Positions 51,601-61,188 of a DNA stretch of 64,000 nt are shown here, piece after piece. The notes beneath the pieces were generated by a model. That model worked only from the letters and a program-made list of their open reading frames with translations, was not told the DNA's origin and ran no database searches. Within the stretch, counting starts at the first letter, position 1, and each line of letters begins with the position of its first letter. The position numbers were made by a program, and so were the translations under genes. The DNA is from Auanema rhodensis (lineage: Eukaryota; Nematoda; Chromadorea; Rhabditida; Rhabditidae): positions 14,022,131 through 14,086,130 of the forward strand of contig OZ059894.1 in NCBI GenBank assembly GCA_964057225.1, read 5' to 3'.

Positions 51601-54600
51601 TAAGATTGCCGGAACTAGTGGAGTTAGCTATGAATGGCAAACACCTACCGGAGACCGTAAAGACCGTATCAACGAGTTGGAAGAATGGATTCACCGTCCT
51701 AAGGAAGAACTTAACCTTCCAGCTATTGATCATCCAGCTCCAAGCTTCAGTCAACCATTAGCTGATATGGGCACGGTAAGTATTAAATAGATTTTGATTA
51801 ACTGATAAAGCCATATTTTAGATGAATGAAGCTGATGCTACTGCTTTCGTATGTGTGTTGGAACCCATTGGTGATCCATCTCTTCGTGTTGAATGGCTTC
51901 ACAATGATCATCCAATTCCATATTCCAACAGAATTTCCTGCAGCAATGAATTTGGTGTTGCTACTCTGCTTATCAAGCATCTTATCACCGCTGATAGCGG
52001 AGAATATAAATGTGTTGCTACTAATTCCAAGGGATCTGCTGAAACTAAGGCAACCATCACTGTGGAATCCACTGTATTCACTGAAGCACCAATCATCATT
52101 CAGCCATTGGTTGAGAATATAGATGGAACATTGGTTAGTATTAAGTTATATATGTATGTTTAAGATTACTGAATTATAGGAAGGAGATTCTGTTCATCTT
52201 GAATGCCGTGTTGGACCAATCAATGATCCACAACTCAAGGTTATGTGGTATCGTAATGGAGCTCCACTTCCAGAAGCTAGCAGGTTTGTTTTCATTAAAT
52301 TTCGAAACTTCACGTATTCAAATTTCTGTTTTTCAGATTCAAGCCAACATTTGAATTCGGATTTGTTTCTTTGGATATTCTTTATGCATATCCTGAAGAT
52401 AACGGAGATTATGAGTTGGTAGTTGTAAATGCTAAGGGTGAAGCACGTACGAAATCTCACATCACTGTTTTATCCCGTCCATCCCTTGATTACACTTCAC
52501 AAGGTGGAAGTCGTTTGGAGAATTTGGAGTCTCACTTCCGTCAACATTCAACAGCTCCACTTCAACTTCTTGCTGATGACGTTTATGATGCTAATCAACA
52601 GAAGTAAGATTTGATTTCCATTATAGTTGATTGAGATAAAAATTAATTTTTCAGAGCTCCAGAATTCAAGGTTCCAATGCAAAACATTGGAGTCATGGAA
52701 GGACAATTCTGTAGATTCGAAACTCAAATTGCTCCAATCAACGATCCATATCTCAAGATCGAATGGTACAAGGATAAGAAGCCTGTACTTCTCGGTCATC
52801 GCTTTAGAAGTACCTTGGACTTCGGTTTTGCTTGTCTTGATCTCCTGTATGCTCTCCCAGATGATACTGGAGAATATCATTGTGTTGCCACAAACAGACA
52901 TGGTATGAACATACTTTTAACTAAAACTTTACAATTAATTAAATATTTAGGCCAAGCCATGATTGCTGCTAAGTTAGCTTGCCAAGGAGCTTCTCATGTC
53001 ATCACTGAGAGCCAAATGCCACAGGGTATGCTTGTTAACAGCGTCAAGAAAGACAGCAACAAGCTTCATTGGTCAGCTCAAACACCTGACCACCAAGTCC
53101 GTCAGAAACAAGCACCTCAATTCACCATTCGTCCAAGAAATCTCCAGGTTTGATTGTTACAACGACAAAGGTAAATGTTTATTCTGATATTCAGGTTACT
53201 GAAAATGAACCTGCTCGTTTCGAATGTGCTGTTATTGGTAATCCACGTGCTAAGGTTACGTGGTATATCAACGGAAACCAAGCTTTACATGTAAGATTTA
53301 ACAGAAAATAAGGTTATTGTTGATTATTCAACATGTTTCAGGGACATCGTTATAAGCTTACTTATGATGGTCTCCACTACTTGACCATTTCAAATTGCCG
53401 TATATCTGATGCTGGTGAAGTTGTTGCTATTGCTAAGAACACCGAAGGAGAAACTCTTGCTAGCTGTACATTGGATATCTATCAAAAGAACGATTTCCGT
53501 CAAACTAAGCTTAAACCTACTCAACTCAAGACCTCTGACGAGCTTATGGAGCGTCAACATCGCTGGCAAAAGGAAACACTTGGAAAACTTGGTGAAGCTT
53601 TCGATGCTGCTCCTAGACCAGATGCTATGAAATTGATGCATGTAGAGAGGTAACATAAGACTTTTGTAACTTTGTTATAAATTATATTCAGAGCACGTTC
53701 TCCCATTGAACCTATGGAGACTGAAGAATTACTCCAGAAGTTCACTAGACCTCGCGATGATCAATTCTACGAACAACTCTCTTATGTATAATATGAATTT
53801 GATATTGATAATTAAGCTTTTAATTCAGGTTGAAACATCTAAGCCTCAATTCAAGGGAATGGAACTTGAGTCTATTAACCTCAAGGCTGGTACAACTGCC
53901 AAATACGAGCCACCAACTGAGGAAATGGAGAAGGTAGTCATCAAGTTAATTCATAGTTAAAAACATTTTTTCAACTTATAGGTCAGCTTGAAAACTATTC
54001 CATCAGCAGAAAAGGAAAAGCCTAAATGGGAAAAACCAAAATGGGCTGCTGGTGGAGCTAAGTTGGGAGGAAATGTTGAACAACGGTTTGAGGATCATTT
54101 GGATTTTCAAAATTATTTCTGTTATTTCAGCTTTAAGAAACTTCCATCGCCACCCAAGGAAGTTGAGGTTCCAGCTCGTGATCAAATCAAGTTGAAGACT
54201 GCTAAGCCAACACGTGCTGAGCAGGTTAATGCTGGTGATCATGTCAAGATTCCTGAGGAGAAGGCCAAGATAAAGCAAGTTGAACAAGGACCAGAAAAGG
54301 AAAAGGAAGATGTTAAGCCACATAAGGATCAAGTGCAACTTAAGGTTTGTATTAAACATGTAATACTAGAGCTTACGTTGTATAATTCCCAAAAAGCATT
54401 AAGTAATTATCACAAATCCCTCTCTTCACATCAATATTTTAATTTTTACTCAGAAACATATCCCAAATATACCAAACTTAAATATAAATATAACATTTTA
54501 AAACCTTCTCACATCTTCAGACTAAGTTTGCACCAAAGAAGGTAGAATCCTTTGAGCCTGTTAAAGTTGAAAGTAAACAACTGAAGGATACACCAGCTGT

Positions 54601-57355
54601 CGTCAAGCCAGCAATTGAACAATCAACCATTAGCAACAAGGTTCATAATCATCTTTACCATATTTTATTTGATATTAACATATATACCTAAGCTAATACA
54701 AAGGAAGTTTGTTCTAACTATCATAACCAACAGCATGCAATCCAAGTTTGCAATCCAAGTTTGCAAGACAAGTTTACAAGAATATAGAAGAAATGAACAA
54801 AGAATTTTCCTTTGCATGTCAACAATCTTAATTATTTTATTCTTTAACAAGAATGGTATTAATAACTTTAATATAATCTGTTTGATATGTGTGTATATAC
54901 TTCTAGCATCATATAATCTATCAAACATATCGTGAACATCGTGATGAACATCGATATGAAGAACAAAATAATTTAACAATGGATTATCTAACTGTTGATT
55001 CAACTTCTGAAACTCTTGTTCACCGTCATGAATATCAATATTCTCCACGTACTAGAGAACGAACTATTGGATTTCACATGATACGGGCATGTTTTCAATT
55101 TTTTTTTAGTTTTCTTGTTATGGTATGATGATGTGTGTGTATGTGTATGCGTGTGTGTGTGTGTTCATCTACTAGTTTTGAATCATTCATCATCTGTCCT
55201 TGGATAACTGATTCCTTTTTCAGCCTCAACCAACAAAGATTGGACAATCTAAACAAGCTCCACCTACTGTTTCTCAACAGCTTAAGCCTATTCAAGGAGA
55301 ACTTGGCAAATCAGCCAAGTAAGCTATTATGATGAAATAGCCAAATTTATTTTATATCTTCTAGATTCTTTGTTGGATTTGATGGTGCTTTACCTATTAA
55401 GGTGACATGGTTGAAGGACGGAAAAGAGATCAAGAGTACCTTCCGTACCCAGGTAATTTCCTCTCACATCGATATCTTTTATTTATTTATTATTTTCAGA
55501 TTTCCACTACCAATACTGGATCTACATTATCCATTGGACGTCTCGAGAACAGTCATGGAGGTGAATATACCTGCCGTTTGGAAAATGTCGCAGGAACCGT
55601 GGAAACCTTGGCCTCTTTAACGTTATCAGCTGCTGTTAGCAAAGGAGCAGCTCCAGATTTCAAGACAAAACTCAACGATTTGAGAGCCAATCAAAACAGC
55701 CCTGCTGAATTCAGCTGTACTATTAGTGGTGATCCAAAGCCATCAATCAGCTGGTTTAAGGTTGTTTACTTGACTTTCGTTTTTAAATTTATTTTTGTAA
55801 TATTCAGGACGGTCAACCACTTCCAAATGCTGGTCGATATGTTTCTTCAGATGATGGCAATGGAACGTACAAGTTGACTCTTCAAGATACTTTGCCACAA
55901 GATTCCGGAATATATGAATGTGTAGCAAAGAACCCTGCTGGAGAAGCCAGATGTAAAGCTCGTCTCAATATCAATCTCTCCAAGACTGGAAAAGGAGCTG
56001 AGCAAGGCCCACGTTACGAATCACCTAGATTCAGCTCCCAGATTCAACCAGTTGTTGTGGATGAAGGAGCTGCTGCTTCATTCTCAGCTAAATTCTCTGG
56101 ATTCCCTGAGCCAACCATCAGATGGTACCGTAACAACGAGCCAGTGAAGAAGAGCGCTGCTTACCAGGTAGTTTCATTATTGTTTTTGAAGAAACTAAAA
56201 TTCCTATTCTAGATTTCCCAAACCAATGGTGAAGCAGTCTTGAAAATCTCAGGTGCTCGTCAAGAAGATGTAGCTGAATACAAGGTTGAGGCTAGTAACC
56301 CAGCCGGAAAAGCTTCATCTGTTGCTAACTTAGTGCTTACACGTAAATATGATGTTATTAGTTTCATTTCATTATAATCATTGTTATAGCTAAAGCAGGA
56401 AGAATATCAAAAACAGCTGGAGGCGCTGGAGGTAAATCATCTGATAAGCCTGCTGCGGATGCTCCCCACTTCGTCGCCAAGTTAACTGATATCTCTGCCC
56501 GACAAGGTAATAAGTTTTTATAATTATTATACAACCTAGTTATGCTTTCAGGACACACTGTTAAGTTTGTTTGTGAAGTTGACGGAGATCCAGAACCAAC
56601 TATCCAATGGCAACATAATGGTCGTCAAATCTATGCGGGTCGAGATATTAAGGTTTAACTATATGATATAATATATTTAAAATACAAAGTATATTCAGGT
56701 TTCCAAAAATGGTAAACAAGCTATTCTTGAGTTGGCTAGAGTAAGTGAAAACAGTGCTGGTGATTACACTTGTGTAATTCGTAATCCCAAAGGAGCTGCT
56801 CAATGCCAAGCTAAATTGACTCTCAGTATGTTTTAATCTTTTTATTTTATAAAAATTAAAATATAAAATGAGATTGCTATAAATAAAATTTCATAAAATA
56901 ATACGAGTACCAGTACCATATATGTATAAAAATATTATATTTTTCATGATATTTGTGCACGTTTTGCGGTGTTTCAATGCATTATTACCTTCCTACAAAT
57001 CACGATGATGTCATGATTTCTTATTCTTATAACATAAATGACGTCATCAAAAGCATATTTCTAGCACATATATCAAACCTATTTTTTGAACTATCATTTT
57101 TCCCTTTTTCTATATATGGGTGATTTTCTTATTCTTTATCCTTAAATTATAAATTTTTTTTTCTATTTATTTTCAACCTTTCTATAATATTCCTTATATA
57201 AACAATATTTTATATTATATATAGTTACTATATTATAAGGTTTTTATAAAAAAAATATTTCTTATTAAAACCTTTAAAGCATGAATATGTAACTATACTC
57301 CATTCCCTATCACTAACCAACTTCATCAAACATTTTTCTATTTTCAGGTCGATAA
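33606..57355 (+). CDS. ketn-1: Kettin, giant Ig-repeat muscle protein
   Basis: Kettin binds actin near dense bodies/Z-discs of striated muscle and adds elastic strength. Start at 33606 (MPFKQPLGERADNR). I count about 34 Ig domains across more than 50 exons, roughly 4,200-4,500 residues by estimate. Ig1-3: 33718-37840. Coiled-coil/Gln-rich insert: 37841-40143. Ig4-30: 40250-53490. Lys/Pro/Glu-rich linker: 53491-55250. Ig31-34: 55260-56825. Most central Ig domains share a block of the form P-x-F...E-x-x-x-H-x-E...DPxL-x-I-x-W...G-x-PL and end with DSGEYTCRA-like strands. They are separated by about 35-residue linkers with the motif SWxRIQELEAP, the hallmark of kettin. The last intron (56826-57347) gives a C-terminus LTLSR; reading through it gives LTLSMF. 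No Fn3 or kinase domain is present, which excludes twitchin and titin. Codon use is more G/C-ending in the central Ig exons. Confidence 0.93.
35419..37798 (+). other. 2.4-kb intron within Ig3 of kettin
   Basis: Bounded by NRFGK|GTTAG and TTTTAG|VESTARIEVYP. It is about 50 times longer than typical introns here and contains a patch of lower AT content (about 36140-36580). It is a candidate for an intronic enhancer or alternative first exon, but no coding exon with Ig similarity was found. Confidence 0.7.
37799..40143 (+). other. Kettin coiled-coil and Gln-rich insert
   Basis: After Ig3 the exons 37799-37885, 38661-38756 and 39104-39202 encode a highly charged R/E/Q helix (for example YEQALEREQRERRAREEE), predicted to be a coiled coil. 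Exons from 39253 onward are Gln-rich, with a CAACCT repeat encoding PQQPQQPQQP and later poly-Gln/His tracts. They end with NGVSNGVQKAANGVSK before Ig4. The charged exons start and end in phase 0, so they could be skipped without a frameshift. Confidence 0.8.
42664..42735 (-). tRNA. tRNA-Arg (anticodon UCU), antisense in a kettin intron
   Basis: On the minus strand, 72 nt folds as a complete cloverleaf. The 7-bp acceptor stem starts GCCCGCG and pairs with CGTGGGC (one G-U). The D-arm has TGGCCTAATGGATAAGGC, the anticodon stem TCTGA/TCAGA has loop CTTCTAA (anticodon TCT), and the T-arm carries GGTTCGATCCC. It has no intron and no encoded CCA. It lies wholly in the 162-nt kettin intron 42634-42795. 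The B-box match (GGTTCGATCC) is good, so it should be transcribed by RNA polymerase III. Confidence 0.97.
44144..44722 (+). promoter_or_regulatory. Candidate internal kettin promoter (long intron after Ig11)
   Basis: The intron between Ig11 and Ig12 is about 690 nt, against 45-60 nt for most neighbours, and ends with an in-frame candidate first exon (44723). No TATA-type or initiator element is obvious. The call is inferred from the intron length and the downstream ATG. Confidence 0.35.
44723..44941 (+). other. Candidate alternative first coding exon of kettin
   Basis: An ATG at 44723 opens a frame that continues without interruption into the normal linker exon (44832-44941, KDAILGQVQHPKSYARIQQI). 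It would add about 36 residues beginning MSERPSIYGPIPFNH. The canonical acceptor CTTCAG at 44826-44831 lies inside this frame and serves the long isoform. A transcript starting here would make a kettin isoform lacking Ig1-11. Confidence 0.5.
48095..51775 (+). other. 3.7-kb uninterrupted kettin exon (Ig18 to Ig27)
   Basis: Bounded by TTTAG|GCT and ACG|GTAAG, this single exon is 3,681 nt, exactly 1,227 codons in phase 0. It encodes about nine Ig domains with SWxRIQELEAP-type linkers. Elsewhere in the gene nearly every Ig domain is split by one to three introns. Confidence 0.9.
54907..55122 (+). other. Candidate cassette exon in the kettin linker
   Basis: Preceded by an acceptor-like TTCTAG (54901-54906) and ending before a GTATG donor, this 216-nt open stretch is 72 codons in phase 0. 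It lies between exons ending at 54640 and starting at 55224, both also phase 0. Its first part reads like coding sequence (TYREHRDEHRYEEQNN, YSPRTRERTIGFH). The last 15 codons are T-rich and doubtful. A shorter form ending at 55090 would change the frame. Confidence 0.4.
55132..55164. repeat. (TG)n microsatellite in kettin intron
   Basis: TG dinucleotide run with two interruptions, inside the intron before Ig31. Confidence 0.9.
56826..57347 (+). other. Last kettin intron, or alternative 3' UTR
   Basis: A 522-nt AT-rich interval bounded by CTCA|GTATG and TTTTCAG|GTCGATAA. If spliced, the protein ends LTLSR; if retained, it ends LTLSMF and the sequence serves as 3' UTR. Confidence 0.6.
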
Positions 57356-58948
57356 ACTTATCAAGAAATATTAAAAAATAAAAGGATTTTCACACATTTT
57401 CCAACAACATTTTCCAATTCAAGATGCTATTCTACGAGATTTTAAATATTTTTTTCATTCATTATTCTAATTTCTATTTTTTTTTCATGTTTTCCATGTG
57501 TTGTATCTTGTATTCGTCTCCTATCATCACTGCTGCTCATCAACTCAGTTATCATCTATTGAAACCATTTCCTACTGCTGCTGCCCCTTACCTCCATAAT
57601 GGGTTTTCTCTATTTGATTATCTGATTCAACTGATTTTTGTTTTTGATACAATACTATCCAACAACTGCTGCTGCTGCCCTCTTCTCTTGTTTATGATAT
57701 ATGTATCAAAAAACTTAAATCAAATTATTTGAAGATGATACTTATAACACATAGTCAACAATTTTTGAGATATGATTAAGAAATTGATCTAAACAATGAT
57801 GATCTTGAGCTTTTCTCACAAAAACACTCTGTTTGCTGCAACTGTTTAAAGAAAAAAAGCTCATGTTCACCATCATTATTTCAATGAATCAAATGCCTTT
57901 ATCATAATCACTTTCATATATTTCTTCAAAAAGTTTTATATGTTGTAAATATCTGTCAAATCTTCTTTAATAGTTTGTATTCTTCAAACTTTCTTCAATT
58001 TCTTTCGAATTTTCAGATAAAAGATCTATTCGATATTAGGTATTTGACCAGCTTGATTGTATGGTCTTTTCTCGAATAAACGAAAAATTAGAAATCTTTG
58101 TAGGTCCTTAGCTTTATATACATTCAGATATAACTATCTGAATGTTATATACTTAACTATACACATAATCTAGTCATTCAATGAGCTGACAGTTATATAC
58201 GATATTACTTTGCTTTAGTTTTAGTATTTACTGATTTCTCGACTTGTCGGCTTTTGAAATGTATTTTTGTTTTTTTTTTCTCTTCAACTCTGAAGATTTG
58301 TTCACATTTTATAGCGAAATTTAGTGTTTTACGAGGTCAATTATTTGCTTTTTTTCTACATAATTTTATTAGATTTGTTCATTTACAGATTTTGCTGTAT
58401 TATATAATGAGTTTTTTTCTTAAATTATCAGAGTTTTGTTATCTTTTTTTACTCTATCTGTCTGTCTATCTCTTTCTTTCTCTCTCTCTTTCTTTTATTT
58501 TTATAGCCAAATATTATTAATAATTTGCTCAAAATAAAAGATTTTTATTAAAGTTTCATTGTATTTCATATAGACATATCTATATTTATAATCATAAACA
58601 TCTTTGAAAAGAACAAAAAAAAACAATCGGTGAAGTTTTGAAGAAATTAGACCATAACTGAATAAAAATTGAAATAGAAAGCATAATAGAAATCGAAAAC
58701 TTATATATCTTTACATATCTATTGTAATTTTACTAAGAAAAATATGTAATTAATACAGATATATTACATAACTATATGATTTAGATGAAATACATTTTAA
58801 GAAAATATGTCAGATTATTATCTGGTAGAAGGGGGCGGTAGGAGTGAAATTGGCTTCCATTTATTCAACTTTCCTCACTTCCCATAGAGCGCTTTCCATT
58901 ATTTATTTTTATTTTCAATATATATTATATAGTTTATTTCAGTTAACT
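57356..58948. other. Intergenic between kettin and the collagen gene
   Basis: An AATAAA signal lies at 57377-57382, just after the kettin stop. A 102-codon frame at 57424-57732 is low-complexity (Phe/Cys/Leu-rich with CTG runs), lacks splice context and is treated as 3' noncoding. The end holds TTTATTTCAG at 58933-58942, a likely trans-splice acceptor for the collagen gene. Confidence 0.55.
58933..58942 (+). promoter_or_regulatory. Likely trans-splice acceptor for the collagen gene
   Basis: TTTATTTCAG lies six bases before the collagen start codon, a typical distance for a spliced-leader acceptor in nematodes. Confidence 0.55.
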
Positions 58949-61149
58949 ATGACAAACAATAGTATATCGCCAACAATATCCATAACCATATCATTTGGAT
59001 TACTTGTTCTCATCCTAAATGTTTCCTGTATTCCTTACATATTTAGGGAAATCAATCAAACTTGGAATGATTTTGATGATGCAATGATTCAAACACAAGT
59101 AACTATAATATATATTATTATTATTTTTAATAATCAATATAAAATTATAATAATTTCTTATTTTAGAACTTGAGACAACAAGTAATGGATGAACTTAAGA
59201 AATTGGTTAATACTTCATCCGATTTTCATATAATCAGACGTAGAGGGTAATTTCATTTAAACCAATATGAATATAATTTTATTTTTTAAAATATTTATAA
59301 ATATTATTTAAGCACTCATAAAGTCATGATGAATGATAATAGCCGCTTATATACTATCAATGAGAAAAAACGAAAAAGACCTCATAGATCTCATAGAAAA
59401 CGTCATCATGCATATCCGGATCTAGAGGTAATATTGAAAAATAAATAACTATTAATATCATAATAATATATTAATTATATTATATTACAGTATTATAACA
59501 TACCTTCCCAATCGAACAATTTTGATTTTTCTAATTACTATAAAAAGCCAAAGCCAGCATCATGCCGTAAGATTTACTAAATCTGAAAAATAATATTTTC
59601 TAACTTCTTTTCAGTGTGTATTATTCACAATACCTGTCTTCCTGGACCTCCAGGCCAGAAGGGTATGCCAGGAGAAGATGGAACGCCTGGACTAGATGGA
59701 GATGACGGTTTACCAGGACTTGGTCGAAAAAAAGATATGATTGGAGAATTGGATATTAGTCAAATAGCATGTTCAACTTGTCCTCCTGGTCCTCCTGGAG
59801 AAAATGGTCCTAGAGGACGTAGAGGTATATTTGTTTTTAGTTTCTAAAGTCTTTTACTGCTGCTCCCCTAATGTTGAAAATATAGGAAAGCAGATGTACA
59901 TTACAAAATTTATTTTAATTCGATCACTGGGGTTGTAGAGAAAGCTTCTTAGAGATTGTATTCGATTGGCAAGTTCTTTCTGCGGACCATACCGTCTCCT
60001 TGGAACCATTCACGACGGAATTGCTTGGCAGCACCATCGGGAGCGTTGGTCCATTCAATGGTGATACGATCGTTGGCGGTTTCTTCGCTGCCGCTGTCGA
60101 AGGCGTCGCAGGAAACAGCCATAAGAACAGCTTCCTTAGCATCAAGAACACCTAAAGAAGTAGAGTTGAAATATTGAAATATTAGATGAGTTTATTACCA
60201 CATGGTGGCTCACAACCAAGACGCTTCATGTTGGTGGTCTTGATAGCCCATCCGATACGGCGGTTGGAGGTGTTGGTGATCTGAAGAAGATCACTTTAGA
60301 TACCGAAGTATCATATAGATTAAAATGAAACGATTTTAATCAAATCGAATATTTTTCTTCTATGACGTGTAGATGTACCTTGACGTGGTTGCTGATCTTG
60401 TCCTCGAAAGGAGCATTGTAGACGATCTTAGAGGTTGGTTGGGTAATGATATCTCCTGGAGCAACTTGAGCCATTTGGATTGCTTTTCCGTGTTAACACT
60501 GGAATGATAACACTGAAGATTTCACTCCTATTTATACTCATTTCCACGTGAACTTACGTCTGCGTGCTTGGCGCTGATTGGCTGTTGGGCTTCCGCAGCT
60601 ACGTGTACGAGTCACGTAAGGTGCGCTTGTTTTTCAAAATAAAAAAACAATGTTGAAATTTTTTTTTAAATATTCAAATTTGAATGAAAAATAGAAATTT
60701 CAAAAACAAAATGGGAAAATATATTAAATATTAGAATTAAGAATCAAAGATATGTATAATAATATAATTAACAAAAACAATAACTTTTACAATATAACAC
60801 TGTATATAATATACAATATATATAATATAAACTATACATATACATATATAGTATTATTAAATAATATATTATATAATATAAAGTATATAATATATGTGAT
60901 AATACTATATATATAGTATAATATTATATATTATATATATATAGTTTAAATAATACTATACATACATAAATTATATTGACCTTAGGAAAATTAATAAAGT
61001 TATGCTACTTTGCATCAATCATACTCATTTGTTATAGTTTTGAACTTGTATTTCATATAATGTAAGAATGTTATATATCAATATCAGTATTTATGAGTAC
61101 ATAGTTAAAAACCTTTATTTTAATATAAATATATATATATAAATAACTA

Positions 61150-61188
<39 letters not shown>

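Larger units (their letters stand above)
53491..55223 (+). other. Kettin Lys/Pro/Glu-rich linker (PEVK-like)
   Basis: After Ig30 the exons encode a non-Ig segment rich in K, P, E and V, with EKPKWEKPKWAAGG, KKLPSPPKEVEVPARDQ, IPEEKAKIKQVEQGPEKEK and KFAPKKVESFEPVKVESK. Such regions act as extensible springs in titin-type proteins; that role here is inferred from composition only. Confidence 0.7.

Noticed and set aside
57424-57732. 102-codon frame after kettin
   Set aside because: Phe/Cys/Leu-rich, driven by T-rich and CTG repeats; best seen as noncoding 3' sequence.
60780-60970. AT palindromes as possible transposon ends or a mitochondrial-type insertion
   Set aside because: No target-site duplication or transposase; simple AT low complexity explains the pattern.
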